Part shown: in pieces, positions 8,180 through 17,694 of the stretch
How the letters are laid out: each line of letters opens with the position of its first letter
How positions within the stretch are numbered: position 1 is the first letter of the stretch
Source of the DNA: Mycobacterium sp.
GTDB lineage: Bacteria; Actinomycetota; Actinomycetes; Mycobacteriales; Mycobacteriaceae
Reading direction: 5' to 3'
Length of the DNA: 33,937 nt
Assembly (NCBI RefSeq): GCF_019247615.1
Contig: NZ_JAFBAT010000233.1
Location: 1 to 33,937 of the forward strand
Notes under the pieces: generated by a model
What the model saw: the letters and a program-made list of their open reading frames with translations, nothing else
Told to the model about the DNA's origin: nothing
Database searches by the model: none
Position numbers and translations under genes: made by a program

Positions 8180-8198
8180 TTAGGTTAGGCGATGCTAC
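8180..8198 (+). promoter_or_regulatory. IdeR iron box 2 upstream of eccA3
   Basis: TTAGGTTAGGCGATGCTAC matches the IdeR consensus at 15 of 19 positions; the left half is perfect (TTAGGTTAGGC). It starts 30 bp after box 1, and its centre is also 30 bp further on, about three helical turns. It ends just before the AGGAGA ribosome-binding site of eccA3 (8203-8208). Two boxes on one face of the DNA suggest cooperative IdeR dimers. Confidence 0.68.
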
Positions 8199-8218
8199 AT
8201 ACAGGAGAACAGGCGACC

Positions 8219-10081
8219 GTGGAACGCGGTGACACCGGCACGCTCGCATCCAGAGCCCCGCGACCCCGGTCGAACGGCAGGGTGGACGACGACGTCGTCA
8301 GCCGGTTCGCCACCTGTTGCCGCGCCCTCGGCATCGCGGTGTACGAGCGGCAGCGCCCTCCCGATCTGGGCGCCGCGCGCTCCGGTTTCGCCCAGCTGAC
8401 CCGCGTCGCCCACGACCAATGCGACGCCTGGACCGGACTGGCGGCCGCCGGGGACGTCTCCCTGGGTGTCCTCGAGGCCGTTTCGCGCACCGCGGCCACC
8501 GCGGGCGCGTTGCAGCGGCAGGTGGAACTGGCTCCCGGGGCGCTGGGCTTCCACTACGAGACCGGGCTGTATCTGCAGTTTCGCGCCACCACCACGGATG
8601 ATTTTCTCCTCGCTTACGCGGCGGCGCTGGCTTCGGAGGGCGGGGCGGCACGCCTCGCCGAAGCTCACCAGATCGTCGCGGGCCTCATCGAACGCCGTCC
8701 GAGCTGGCGGGCGGCCCGCTGGGTCGCCGTCGTCATCAACTACCGGGCTGCGCGTTGGTCGGACGTGGTCAGGCTGCTGACGCCGATCGTCAACGATTCC
8801 GATCTCGACGACGCCTTTTCACACGCCGTCAAGATCACCCTGGGTATTGCGCTGGCCCGGCTCGGCATGTTCGCCCCGGCGCTGTCGTATCTCGAGGAGC
8901 CGGACGGCCCCGTCGCGGTCGCGGCGGTCGACGGCGGCCTGGCCAAGGCGCTCGTGCTGCGGGCGCACGTCGACGAGGAGTCGGCGAGCGAGGTCCTGCA
9001 GGACTTGTATGCCGCCCACCCCGAGAACGAGCAGATCGAGCACGCGCTCTCGGACACGAGTTTCGGGCTCGCCACCACCACCGCGGCGCGGATCGACGCC
9101 CGGACCGATCCGTGGGATCCCGAAACCGAGCCAGCGCCAGGCGATTTCGTCGATCCTGGAGCCCACGAGCGCAAGCGCGTTTTGTTGGCGGAGGCCGAAC
9201 GCGAGCTCGACGAGTTCATCGGCCTGGACAAGGTCAAGGATCAGGTTGCCCGGTTGAAGAGCGCGGTGGCGATGGAACTCGTGCGCAAGCAGCGCGGGCT
9301 CGAGGTGGCACAGCGCACGCACCATCTGGTTTTCACGGGGCCGCCCGGCACCGGCAAGACCACCATCGCCCGCGTTATCGCCAAGATCTATTGCGGCTTG
9401 GGCTTGTTGAAGAAAGAGAACATCAGGGAGGTGCACCGCGCCGATCTCATCGGCCAGCACATCGGGGAGACCGAGGCGAAGACCAACGCCGTGATCGACA
9501 GCGCGCTGGACGGGGTGCTGTTCCTGGACGAGGCCTACGCGTTGGTGGCCACGGGAGCCAAGAACGACTTCGGCCTGGTGGCCATCGACACTCTGCTGGC
9601 CCGCATGGAGAACGACCGCGACCGGCTGGTGGTCATCATCGCCGGGTACCGCGCCGACCTCGATCGGTTCCTCGACACCAACCAGGGTCTGCGGTCGCGG
9701 TTCACCCGCAGCATCGACTTCCCGTCGTACAAACCGGCCGAGCTGATCGAGATCGCGAACTTCATGGCCGCCAAGCGTGACAGCGTCTTCGCGCCGGACG
9801 CGCTCGCCGACCTCCAGGCGTTGTTCGCGGACCTCGCCGAGACATCGAAAGCGGACGCAGCCGGGGTGCAACGTCGAGGCCTCGACATCGCGGGCAACGG
9901 CCGGTTCGTCCGCAACGTGGTCGAAAAGTCCGAAGAGGAACGTGAATTCAGGTTGGACCACTCCGAGCACGCCGAAACCGGCGAATTCACCGACGAGGAG
10001 TTGATGACGATCACCGCCCAGGACGTGCGGAATTCGGTTGAGCCGCTGCTGCAGGGGCTCGGCCTGGTGGAGCCGGCATGA
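8219..10081 (+). CDS. eccA3: EccA3, ESX-3 AAA+ ATPase
   Basis: 620 residues from GTG 8219. I prefer this start to the in-frame ATG at 8192 because the ATG lies inside IdeR box 2, while the GTG has an AGGAGA motif 10 nt upstream. The N-terminal half is a TPR-like helical domain. The C-terminal half is a CbxX/CfxQ-type AAA+ module, with Walker A GPPGTGKT (374-381), Walker B VLFLDE (433-438) and an arginine-containing SRFTR segment further on. EccA is a cytosolic ATPase thought to act on substrate-chaperone complexes, for example to release EspG3 from PPE cargo. It is near-identical in pattern to the 631-residue M. tuberculosis protein. It opens the operon under Zur and IdeR control, and its stop overlaps the eccB3 start. 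Confidence 0.97.
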   Translation: MERGDTGTLASRAPRPRSNGRVDDDVVSRFATCCRALGIAVYERQRPPDLGAARSGFAQLTRVAHDQCDAWTGLAAAGDVSLGVLEAVSRTAATAGALQRQVELAPGALGFHYETGLYLQFRATTTDDFLLAYAAALASEGGAARLAEAHQIVAGLIERRPSWRAARWVAVVINYRAARWSDVVRLLTPIVNDSDLDDAFSHAVKITLGIALARLGMFAPALSYLEEPDGPVAVAAVDGGLAKALVLRAHVDEESASEVLQDLYAAHPENEQIEHALSDTSFGLATTTAARIDARTDPWDPETEPAPGDFVDPGAHERKRVLLAEAERELDEFIGLDKVKDQVARLKSAVAMELVRKQRGLEVAQRTHHLVFTGPPGTGKTTIARVIAKIYCGLGLLKKENIREVHRADLIGQHIGETEAKTNAVIDSALDGVLFLDEAYALVATGAKNDFGLVAIDTLLARMENDRDRLVVIIAGYRADLDRFLDTNQGLRSRFTRSIDFPSYKPAELIEIANFMAAKRDSVFAPDALADLQALFADLAETSKADAAGVQRRGLDIAGNGRFVRNVVEKSEEEREFRLDHSEHAETGEFTDEELMTITAQDVRNSVEPLLQGLGLVEPA

Positions 10082-11739
10082 CCGCCAATGAGCCGGACGA
10101 AAGCGCGGGGGCACGGCGTTCGTTCACCTCCCGCACCCCGGTGAACGACAGCCCGGACAGGCTCGCGTACCGCCGCGGTTTCGTCACCCGCCACCAGGTC
10201 ACCGGCTGGCGCTTCGTGATGCGCCGGATCGCCTCGGGCATCGCCCTGCACGACACCCGGATGCTCGTCGACCCCTTGCGCAGCCAGTCGCGCGCGGTGC
10301 TCATGGGCGCACTCATCCTGATCACCGGTCTGGTCGGCTGTTTCGTGTTCTCGCTGATCCGGCCCAGCGGCGCGGCCGGCAACAACGCCGTGCTTGCCGA
10401 CCGGACCACCGCCGCGCTGTACGTCCGGGTCGGTGATGACCTGCACCCCGTGCTTAACCTGACCTCGGCCCGGTTGATCGTCGGCCGGCCGGTCAACCCC
10501 ACCACCGTCAAAAGCGCTGAGCTGGACCGGTTTCCGCGCGGCAACCTGATCGGTATTCCGGGCGCCCCCGAGCGCATGGTGCCCAACGCCGCACGCGACG
10601 CCAACTGGACGGTGTGCGACTCGGTCGGCGGGACCGATCAGTCGGGCGGCGGACACGGCACCCGCAGCACGGGTGTCACCGTGATCGGGGGGCCGCCCGA
10701 CGGTGCCGGGGCGCGGGCTGCCGCGCTGCGCGCGAACCAGGGTGTCCTGGTTGACTTCCCGACCGACCGCGGCACCGACACCTGGCTGCTCTGGCAAGGC
10801 AAACGTAGCCGGATCGACCTGAGCAACCACGCCGTCACCGACGCACTCGGATTCGGTGTCGGAAATTCCCCTCTGCCCGCGCCGCGGCCCATCGCGCTGG
10901 GGCTGTTCAACGCGGTACCCGAAGCCCCGGCGCTGACGGCGCCGCCGATCCCGAATGCGGGCAGTCCGGCGGGCTTTTCGGTGCCCGCCCCGATCGGAGG
11001 GGTTGTGGTCTCCTATGGCGTGGAGCAGAATTCGTCGGACACCTTGCGGTATTACGCCGTGTTGCCCGATGGCCTGCAGCCCATTTCGCCGGTGCTCGCC
11101 GCGATCTTGCGCAACACCAATTCGTATGGCCTCGACCAGCCACCGCGGCTCGGCGCCGACGTGGTGGCCAGACTCCCGGTGTCGCGGATGCTGGACACCA
11201 GCCGCTATCCCGACCAGCAGATCGTTGTCGTCGACCCGGCAAAAGATCCCGTTACCTGCGCCTACTGGAGCAAGCCGGCCGGGGCGGCCAGCAGTTCGCT
11301 GAGTTTGCTCGCCGGCTCGGTGCTGCCGGTGCCGGACGGGGTTCGCACCGTCGGCCTGGTCAGCGGCGGCCCGCAGGGAAATGGCACGACGGCCAACCGA
11401 GTCGCCCTGGCGCCGGGCACCGGCTACTTCACCCAGACCGTGGGGGGCGGGTCGGCGGCGCCGGCCACCGGATCGTTGTTCTGGGTTTCCGACACCGGAG
11501 TTCGCTACGGCATCGACACCGAGGCCGGCGAGGCCGCCGGCAATCCCGCCACCGGACGGCAGAAAACCGTTGAGGCCCTTGGCCTGAACGAGCCGGCCGT
11601 CCCGATCCCGTGGTCAGTGCTGTCCCTGTTCGCCCCCGGACCGACGTTGTCGCGCGCCGACGCGCTGCTGGCGCACGACGGCCTGGCACCCGACACCAAG
11701 CCCGGTCGCCCGGTGTCGGCCGAAGGAGTGGGCCGATGA
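10078..11739 (+). CDS. eccB3: EccB3, ESX-3 membrane core component
   Basis: 553 residues. The cytosolic N-terminus carries the EccB signature [19 protein letters not shown] (about 32-50). One membrane helix at about 74-94 ([20 protein letters not shown]) is followed by a large periplasmic domain with the R-repeat fold of EccB proteins. Two cysteines (in WTVCDS and VTCAYW) probably form the conserved periplasmic disulfide. EccB sits in the inner-membrane EccBCDE complex and projects into the periplasm. The ATG overlaps the eccA3 stop (ATGA at 10078-10081), giving translational coupling. It is slightly longer than the 538-residue M. tuberculosis protein as I recall it, with extra Gly-rich loop residues around [11 protein letters not shown]. 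Confidence 0.97.
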   Translation: MTANEPDESAGARRSFTSRTPVNDSPDRLAYRRGFVTRHQVTGWRFVMRRIASGIALHDTRMLVDPLRSQSRAVLMGALILITGLVGCFVFSLIRPSGAAGNNAVLADRTTAALYVRVGDDLHPVLNLTSARLIVGRPVNPTTVKSAELDRFPRGNLIGIPGAPERMVPNAARDANWTVCDSVGGTDQSGGGHGTRSTGVTVIGGPPDGAGARAAALRANQGVLVDFPTDRGTDTWLLWQGKRSRIDLSNHAVTDALGFGVGNSPLPAPRPIALGLFNAVPEAPALTAPPIPNAGSPAGFSVPAPIGGVVVSYGVEQNSSDTLRYYAVLPDGLQPISPVLAAILRNTNSYGLDQPPRLGADVVARLPVSRMLDTSRYPDQQIVVVDPAKDPVTCAYWSKPAGAASSSLSLLAGSVLPVPDGVRTVGLVSGGPQGNGTTANRVALAPGTGYFTQTVGGGSAAPATGSLFWVSDTGVRYGIDTEAGEAAGNPATGRQKTVEALGLNEPAVPIPWSVLSLFAPGPTLSRADALLAHDGLAPDTKPGRPVSAEGVGR

Positions 11740-14700
11740 GTCGCCTGATTTTCGAGGCCCGCCGCCGCCTGGCGCCGCCGACGACCCGTAAGGGCGCCAT
11801 CACCATCGAGCCGCCCCCCGAGCTGCCGCGGGTGATTCCGCCGTCGTTGCTGCGGCGCGCGATGCCGTATCTGATCGTGATCCTGATCGTCGGGATGGTG
11901 GTCGCGCTGGTCGCCACCGGCATGCGGGTGATCTCGCCGCAGACGCTGTTCTTCCCGTTCGTGCTGCTGCTGGCGGCAACCGCGCTCTATCGCGGGAACG
12001 ACAACAAGATGCGCACCGAGGAGGTCGACGCCGAACGGGCCGACTACCTGCGTTACCTGTCGGTGGTGCGGGACAACATCCGAACCCAGGCTGCCGAGCA
12101 GCGCGCGGCCGCGCTGTGGTCGCATCCGGAGCCTGCGGCGCTCGGCGGGGTGCCGGGGTCCCGCCGTCAGTGGGAGCGTGACCCGCACGATCCCGACTTC
12201 TTGGTGCTGCGGGCCGGCCGTCACCATGTGCCGCTCGCCACCCCGCTTCGGGTTGCGGACACGGCCGACGAAATCGACCTGGAGCCGGTGTCGCACAGCG
12301 CTTTACGTAGCCTACTCGACACCCAGCGCACGGTGCGCGACGTGCCGACCGGCATCGACCTGACCAAGGTGTCACGCATCACCGTTGTGGGCGCCGCGGG
12401 GGCCGCTGAAGACGCCGTGCGGGCGGCTTTGCGGGCCTGGATCGCGCAGGCCGTCACGTGGCACGACCCGACGGTGCTCGGGATCGCGCTGGCCAGCAGC
12501 GATCTGGAGGGCCCGGAATGGTCGTGGTTGAAGTGGTTGCCGCACGTGGACATTCCCGGCGAGGTGGACGGTGTCGGACCGGCCCGCTACCTGTCGACCG
12601 ATGCCGACGAGCTGGTCACGCGGCTCGGGTCCGCTCTCGGCGACCGGCAGCCGTTCACCGGCGAGCCCCCGAATGCGCTGCGGCACCTGCTGATCGTCGT
12701 CGACGACCCCGACTACGACGTGAACGCCTCGCCCCTGGCGGTGGGCCGCGCGGGAGTCACCGTCGTGCATCGCGTGGCCGATCCGCCGCACCGCGAACAG
12801 TATTCGGACCCCGAAAAGCCGATCCTGCGGGTTGCGGACGGCGCGCTCGAGCGTTGGCAGACCGGCGGCTGGCAGCCTTACATCGACAGCGCGGATCAAC
12901 TCGGGTCGCAGGACGCCGCGCACCTGGCCCGTCGGCTCTCCCGGTGGGATTCCAATCCGACCCATCCCGGGCTGCGATCTGCGGCCACCCGCGGCGCTAG
13001 TTTCACCACGCTGCTTGGCATTCCGGACGCATCCGAGCTGGATGTGCCGGCGCTGTGGGCACCCCGCCGCCGCGACGACGAGTTGCGGGTTCCCATCGGT
13101 GTCACCGCAACCGGTGAGCCCCTGATCTTCGATTTGAAGGACGAGGCCGAGGGCGGGATGGGTCCGCACGGCCTGATGATCGGGATGACGGGGTCCGGCA
13201 AGTCCCAGACATTGATGTCGATCTTGTTGTCGCTGTTGACAACGCATTCGGCGGACCGGCTGATCGTCATCTACGCCGATTTCAAGGGCGAGGCGGGAGC
13301 CGACAGCTTCCGTAACTTCCCGCAGGTCGTTGCGGTGATCTCGAACATGGCCGAGAAAAAATCGCTAGCCGACCGGTTTGCCGACACGCTGCGGGGTGAG
13401 GTGGCCCGCCGCGAGTCGCTGTTGCGCGACGCGGGCAGGCGCATTCAGGGCAGCGCGTTCAATTCGGTGACGGAGTACGAGAACGCTGTGGCGGCAGGAC
13501 ACGACCTGCCACCGATCCCGACGTTGTTCGTCGTTGCCGACGAGTTCACGCTGATGCTGGCCGACCACCCGGAGTACGCGGAGCTGTTCGACTACGTGGC
13601 GCGCAAGGGCCGCTCGTTCCGCATCCACATCCTGTTCGCGTCGCAAACCCTGGATGTGGGGAAGATCAAGGACATCGACAAGAACACCTCCTACCGCATC
13701 GGGCTGAAGGTGGCCAGTCCCAGCGTCTCGCGCCAGATCATCGGCGTGGAAGACGCCTACCACATCGAAGCAGGTAAAGAACACAAGGGCGTGGGCTTCT
13801 TGGTGCCCGCCCCCGGGGCGACGCCCGTCAAATTCCGCAGCACCTACGTCGACGGCATTTACGAGCCGCCGCGGAAGTCCAAAACGCTTGTGATACATGC
13901 TGTTCCGGAGCCGAAGCTGTTCACGGCCGGGGCGGTTGAGCTCGACCAGGGCACCGTCATATCCACCGGCGAGGACGAGGAAACGTCGGGACCGCCGCGT
14001 AAGCTGATCGCGACCATCGGCGAGCAGCTCGCACGTTACGGGCCGCGGGCACCGCAGCTGTGGCTGCCGCCGCTGGACGAGCCGATCATGTTGACCGCGG
14101 TGCTGGGCCGCGCCGGGGTGCCGCAACGGCAGTGGCGATGGCCGCTCGGCGAGATCGACAGACCATTCGAAATGCGCCGCGACCCATTGATATTCGATGC
14201 CACGTCGTCGGCGGGCAACATGGTGATCCACGGCGGCGCCAAATCCGGAAAGTCGACCGCGCTGCAAACGTTCATCTTGTCGGCAGCCAGCCTGCACTCG
14301 CCCGGCGATGTCACGTTCTACTGCCTGGATTACGGCGGCGGCCAGCTGCGGGCGCTCGAAGATCTCGCCCACGTCGGCAGCGTCGCCTCGGCGCTGGAGC
14401 CCGAGCGCATCCGTCGCACTTTCGGCGAGCTCGAACAGCTGCTGTTGTCCCGGCAGAGGCGAGAGGCATTCCGGGAGAAGCACGGCGCCGCGCCGGACGA
14501 CGGCTACGGCGAGGTGTTCCTGATCATCGACAACCTGTACGCGTTCGGCCGCGACAACACAGATCAATTCAACACTCGTAATCCATTGCTGGCCAAGGTG
14601 ACTGAACTGGTCAACATCGGCCTCGCGTACGGCATCCACGTGGTCATCACCACGCCGAGCTGGCTGGAGGTGCCGCTGGCGATGCGGGACGGCCTGGGGC

Positions 14701-15734
14701 TGCGCCTCGAGCTCAAGTTGCACGACGCGCGGGACAGCAATGTGCGGGTGGTGGGCGCGCTGCGCCGACCCGCCGAGACCGTCCCGCCGGATCAGCCGGG
14801 CCGAGGATTGACCATGGACGCAGAGCATTTCCTGTTTGCGGCTCCCGAACTGGGGTCGGCACTCGACCCGGTGCCCGCGATCAACGCGCGGCACCCCGGC
14901 CTGGCCGCGCCGCCGGTTCGGTTGCTGCCCACCAACCTTGCGCCCGCCGCGCTGGGCGACCTTTATCGCGGACGCGAGAAGGTGGTCATCGGCCAGCGGG
15001 AAGAGGACCTGGCGCCGGTCGTCCTCGACCTGGCCGAGAACCCATTGCTCATGGTGTTCGGCGACGGAAAATCGGGCAAAACCACGCTGCTGCGCCACAT
15101 CATTCGAACCATCCGCGAGCACTCGACCGCGGATCAGGTGGCCTTCACCGTGCTGGATCGCCGGCTGCATCTGGTCGACGAGCCGCTGTTCCCCGACAAT
15201 GAGTACACCGCCAACGTCGATCGCATCATCCCGGCGATGCTGGGGCTGGCCAACCTCATCGAGTCGCGGCGGCCACCGGCGGGCTTGCCGGCGCGCGAGC
15301 TGTCGGGATGGACCTATCGTGGCCACACCCACTACCTGATCATCGACGACTTAGACCAGCTGCCGGATACGCCGGCGATGAGTGGGCCGTACGCCGGCCA
15401 GCGGCCGTGGGCCCCCCTGCTCGGACTGCTCTCGCAGGCCGGTGATTTGGGGCTGCGCGTGATCGTCACGGCGCGGGCCACCGGATCAGCTCACGCCTTG
15501 ATGACCAGCCCGTTGCTGCGTCGCTTGAACGACTTGCAGGCGACCACGTTGATGCTTTCGGGCAATCCGCACGACGGCGGCAAGATCCGCGGTCAACGAT
15601 TCGGCAGGCTGCCGGCCGGGCGGGGGATTCTGCTGGGGGACAGCGACCTTCCGACGTATGTGCAGCTGGTCAACCCGCTGATCGGGGAGTCGGTGCTGGT
15701 AAGCGAGCGGCAACGCGAGGAACAGGAGGACTAG
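11736..15734 (+). CDS. eccC3: EccC3, ESX-3 FtsK/SpoIIIE-type secretion ATPase
   Basis: 1332 residues from ATG 11736, which overlaps the eccB3 stop (ATGA). Two membrane helices at about 43-62 and 68-86 are followed by a stalk domain and three tandem FtsK/SpoIIIE ATPase domains. Walker A motifs are GMTGSGKS (483-490), GGAKSGKS (833-840) and GDGKSGKT (1109-1116). Domain 1 has the canonical Walker B end VVADEF (D602, E603). Domains 2 and 3 have IIDN and IIDD, without the glutamate, as expected for the regulatory ATPase modules of EccC. EccC powers translocation and reads the C-terminal export signals of substrates. It is fused as a single polypeptide, as in M. tuberculosis ESX-3, not split as in ESX-1. 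The PE5 ribosome-binding site lies within its last codons. Confidence 0.98.
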   Translation: MSRLIFEARRRLAPPTTRKGAITIEPPPELPRVIPPSLLRRAMPYLIVILIVGMVVALVATGMRVISPQTLFFPFVLLLAATALYRGNDNKMRTEEVDAERADYLRYLSVVRDNIRTQAAEQRAAALWSHPEPAALGGVPGSRRQWERDPHDPDFLVLRAGRHHVPLATPLRVADTADEIDLEPVSHSALRSLLDTQRTVRDVPTGIDLTKVSRITVVGAAGAAEDAVRAALRAWIAQAVTWHDPTVLGIALASSDLEGPEWSWLKWLPHVDIPGEVDGVGPARYLSTDADELVTRLGSALGDRQPFTGEPPNALRHLLIVVDDPDYDVNASPLAVGRAGVTVVHRVADPPHREQYSDPEKPILRVADGALERWQTGGWQPYIDSADQLGSQDAAHLARRLSRWDSNPTHPGLRSAATRGASFTTLLGIPDASELDVPALWAPRRRDDELRVPIGVTATGEPLIFDLKDEAEGGMGPHGLMIGMTGSGKSQTLMSILLSLLTTHSADRLIVIYADFKGEAGADSFRNFPQVVAVISNMAEKKSLADRFADTLRGEVARRESLLRDAGRRIQGSAFNSVTEYENAVAAGHDLPPIPTLFVVADEFTLMLADHPEYAELFDYVARKGRSFRIHILFASQTLDVGKIKDIDKNTSYRIGLKVASPSVSRQIIGVEDAYHIEAGKEHKGVGFLVPAPGATPVKFRSTYVDGIYEPPRKSKTLVIHAVPEPKLFTAGAVELDQGTVISTGEDEETSGPPRKLIATIGEQLARYGPRAPQLWLPPLDEPIMLTAVLGRAGVPQRQWRWPLGEIDRPFEMRRDPLIFDATSSAGNMVIHGGAKSGKSTALQTFILSAASLHSPGDVTFYCLDYGGGQLRALEDLAHVGSVASALEPERIRRTFGELEQLLLSRQRREAFREKHGAAPDDGYGEVFLIIDNLYAFGRDNTDQFNTRNPLLAKVTELVNIGLAYGIHVVITTPSWLEVPLAMRDGLGLRLELKLHDARDSNVRVVGALRRPAETVPPDQPGRGLTMDAEHFLFAAPELGSALDPVPAINARHPGLAAPPVRLLPTNLAPAALGDLYRGREKVVIGQREEDLAPVVLDLAENPLLMVFGDGKSGKTTLLRHIIRTIREHSTADQVAFTVLDRRLHLVDEPLFPDNEYTANVDRIIPAMLGLANLIESRRPPAGLPARELSGWTYRGHTHYLIIDDLDQLPDTPAMSGPYAGQRPWAPLLGLLSQAGDLGLRVIVTARATGSAHALMTSPLLRRLNDLQATTLMLSGNPHDGGKIRGQRFGRLPAGRGILLGDSDLPTYVQLVNPLIGESVLVSERQREEQED

Positions 15735-15736
15735 TC

Positions 15737-16045
15737 ATGACGTTGCGAGTTGTTCCCGAGGGGCTGGCCGCGGCGAGCGCGGCTGTCGAGGCGTTGACGG
15801 CCCGGCTGGCGGCGGCGCACGCGGCGGCGGCCCCGGCGATCACCGGCGTGGTGCCGCCGGCGGCGGATCCCGTGTCGCTGCAGACGGCCGCGGGGTTCAG
15901 CGTGCGGGGCCAGGAGCACGCGGCCGTCGCGGCCCAAGGCGTCGAGGAGCTCGGCCGAGCCGGTGTCGGTGTCGGTGAGGCCGGCGCGAGCTATCTCGCG
16001 GGTGACGCCGCGGCCGCCGCCACCTACGGAACGGTGGGTGCCTGA
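15737..16045 (+). CDS. PE5: PE5, PE family protein
   Basis: 102 residues, almost entirely the PE domain. The motif P7-E8 lies near the N-terminus in [20 protein letters not shown]. The C-terminus carries the YxxxD type VII export signal (YLAGD, 86-90). The ATG is 2 bp after the eccC3 stop, and an AGGAGG site (15724-15729) lies inside eccC3. PE proteins form helical-hairpin dimers with PPE partners. In M. tuberculosis, PE5 is followed directly by PPE4 and the pair is linked to siderophore-iron use. Here the next gene is esxG, 69 bp on, so PE5 lacks its usual neighbour. Confidence 0.96.
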   Translation: MTLRVVPEGLAAASAAVEALTARLAAAHAAAAPAITGVVPPAADPVSLQTAAGFSVRGQEHAAVAAQGVEELGRAGVGVGEAGASYLAGDAAAAATYGTVGA

Positions 16046-16114
16046 AATTCGCAACATGACAGCCAACACCAGAAATCCGAAGGGGCCGAAGGGCCCGAGC
16101 AGAAGGGAATCATC

Positions 16115-16408
16115 ATGAGTCTGTTGGATGCTCACATCCCGCAGTTAATCGCCGCCCAGTCGGCGTTCAGCACCAAGTCGGCGTTGATGCGCAGCACGAT
16201 CAGCCAGGCCGAGCAGGAGGCACTGTCGGCGCAGTCGTTTCATGTGGGAGAGGCGTCCGCGGCGTTTCAGGCCGCGCATGCGCGCTTCGTCGAGGCCGCC
16301 GCTCGGATCAACACGTTGCTCGATATCGCCCAGGTCAACCTCGGAGACGCCGCGGGCACCTATGTGGCAGCGGACGCCGCGGCCGCCTCGGGCTACACCT
16401 CTTTCTGA
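16115..16408 (+). CDS. esxG: EsxG, WXG100-family secreted protein
   Basis: 97 residues, the same length as M. tuberculosis EsxG and highly similar. It forms a helical hairpin, and the turn is FHVGE in place of the canonical WXG, as is normal for EsxG. The C-terminal YVAAD matches the YxxxD/E export motif recognised by EccC. It forms a 1:1 heterodimer with EsxH that is bound by EspG3 and exported through ESX-3; the pair supports iron uptake and blocks host ESCRT function. An AGAAGGGA ribosome-binding site lies shortly before the ATG. The 69-bp gap to PE5 holds no remnant of a PPE frame. Confidence 0.98.
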   Translation: MSLLDAHIPQLIAAQSAFSTKSALMRSTISQAEQEALSAQSFHVGEASAAFQAAHARFVEAAARINTLLDIAQVNLGDAAGTYVAADAAAASGYTSF

Positions 16409-16419
16409 AAGGAACTGTG

Positions 16420-16710
16420 ATGTCGCAGATCACGTACAACTATCCCGCGATGCTGGGCCACGCCGCGGACATGTCGGGGTACGCGGGCACCCTGCAGGGG
16501 CTGGGTGCCGATATCGCCAGCGAGCAGGCCGCGCTGTCCAATGCCTGGCAGGGCGACACCGGTATGACCTACCAGGTGTGGCAGGCGCAGTGGAACCAGG
16601 CGATGGACGCCCTGGTGCGGGCCTATCAGTCGATGGCCGGCACGCACGAAGCCAACACGCTGGCCATGTACGCCCGCGACGCCGCCGAGGCCGCCAAATG
16701 GGGCGGCTAA
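16420..16710 (+). CDS. esxH: EsxH (TB10.4), WXG100-family secreted protein
   Basis: 96 residues from ATG 16420; a GTG one codon earlier is in frame but less likely. An AAAGGA ribosome-binding site overlaps the esxG stop codon. The helical hairpin carries the canonical turn W43-Q-G45. It partners EsxG. The zinc site I recall from the M. tuberculosis EsxG-EsxH structure uses His14, His70, His76 and Glu77. Here His14, His76 and Glu77 are present, but residue 70 is Gln (codon CAG at 16627-16629). The rest closely matches TB10.4, including the [10 protein letters not shown] start and the EAAKWGG end. Confidence 0.98.
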   Translation: MSQITYNYPAMLGHAADMSGYAGTLQGLGADIASEQAALSNAWQGDTGMTYQVWQAQWNQAMDALVRAYQSMAGTHEANTLAMYARDAAEAAKWGG

Positions 16711-16753
16711 TCAGCGTCTCGATGACTTAAATGGGAACTTGCATGGGACCTAA

Positions 16754-17626
16754 ATGGACTCGATACCCAACGCCGTCGAGCTGACGGTCGACCAAGCGTG
16801 GTTCATCGCGGAAACCACCGGCGCCGGCGCCTTTCCGTGGGTGTTGGCGATCACGACGCCGTATTGTGATGCCGCGCAACGGGAAACGTTTCTCGAGCGC
16901 CAGCGGGCGGAACTGGCACGGATGGGTCTGCTGTCCCGAGACGGAGCGATTGCCCCGGCGGTCGCCGCGTGGATCAAAACGGTGTGCTTTCCGGACCGCT
17001 GGCTGGATCTGCGTTACGTCGGACCGGCGAAGGGCAACGGCGGGACCACCGGTGCGAGTGAGCTGCTGCGTGGCATCGTGGCGCAGCGCGCATCGAGCAC
17101 GGTCGTCGCATTGCGCAGCGCGCAGCTGATCACGTTCACCGCCATGGAGATCGACGGTCCCCGATCGCTGGTTCCCGTGCTTGGCGTCGGATTGGCGCAG
17201 CGCCCGCCGGCGCGATTCGACGAGTTCAGCATGCCGATGCGGGTCGGGGCCCGAGCCGACGAGCGGCTGCGGTCGGGTGCTCCGCTAGCCGAAGTCCTTG
17301 ACTACCTGGGCATTCCGCGATCAGCGCGGCCGGTGGTGGAGTCGGTGTTCACCGGCCCGCGCAGCTACGTCGAGATCGTCGCCGGCTGCCGCCGCGACGG
17401 ACAGCACGCCAGCACCGAGGTGGGCATGAGCATCGTCGACACCGCCGCGGGCCGTGTCCTGGTCAGTCCGTCCCGCGCCTTCGACGGCGAGTGGGTCTCG
17501 ACCTTCACCCCGGGGACCCCGTTCGCGATCGCCGCCGCGATCGAGCAGCTCGCCGCCTTGTTGCCGGACGGCCAATGGTTCGCGGACCGTCGGCTGACCC
17601 GCGACTTCTCAACCCAATGCGTCTGA
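16754..17626 (+). CDS. espG3: EspG3, ESX-3 substrate chaperone
   Basis: 290 residues, close to the 295 I recall for M. tuberculosis EspG3. The opening [15 protein letters not shown], the blocks [15 protein letters not shown] and GPRSYVEIV, and the end [13 protein letters not shown] are typical of EspG. EspG3 is a cytosolic alpha/beta protein that binds the tip of PPE proteins of the ESX-3 group, keeping PE-PPE dimers soluble and directing them to ESX-3. The two PPE genes upstream are its expected clients. The ATG at 16754 follows only a weak GGGACC element, so initiation may be inefficient or aided by readthrough from esxH. Confidence 0.96.
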   Translation: MDSIPNAVELTVDQAWFIAETTGAGAFPWVLAITTPYCDAAQRETFLERQRAELARMGLLSRDGAIAPAVAAWIKTVCFPDRWLDLRYVGPAKGNGGTTGASELLRGIVAQRASSTVVALRSAQLITFTAMEIDGPRSLVPVLGVGLAQRPPARFDEFSMPMRVGARADERLRSGAPLAEVLDYLGIPRSARPVVESVFTGPRSYVEIVAGCRRDGQHASTEVGMSIVDTAAGRVLVSPSRAFDGEWVSTFTPGTPFAIAAAIEQLAALLPDGQWFADRRLTRDFSTQCV

Positions 17627-17661
17627 CCGAAAACCCAGAGAACAAACAGAAAGAGAGCACG

Positions 17662-17694
17662 ATGTCCCCCGAGCGCTATTCGAGGGTGCGGTGA
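17662..17694 (+). CDS. possible 10-codon leader peptide before eccD3
   Basis: ATG 17662 opens a reading frame for MSPERYSRVR and stops at TGA 17692-17694, which overlaps the GTG start of eccD3 (17691). An AAGAGAG ribosome-binding-like stretch lies about 6 nt before the ATG, while eccD3 has none of its own. The arrangement suggests that ribosomes ending here restart on eccD3. Translation is not shown by the sequence; the frame is short enough to arise by chance. Confidence 0.4.
   Translation: MSPERYSRVR

Noticed and set aside
8192..8218. ATG 8192 as the eccA3 start
   Set aside because: It lies inside the second IdeR box and has no ribosome-binding site; the GTG at 8219 has AGGAGA at suitable spacing.
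8819..10830. Two 431-codon minus-strand frames across eccA3 and eccB3
   Set aside because: Both mirror conserved plus-strand genes, have no ribosome-binding site at a plausible start and show no family motif.
13365..15332. A 655-codon open frame on the minus strand across eccC3
   Set aside because: It lies opposite the well-conserved EccC3 ATPase domains. Long antisense frames are expected in high-GC DNA, and its translation is Arg/Gln/His-rich with no recognisable domain.
16046..16114. Possible remnant of PPE4 between PE5 and esxG
   Set aside because: The 69 bp contain only short GAAGGG-type repeats and the esxG ribosome-binding site; no frame resembles any part of a PPE protein.
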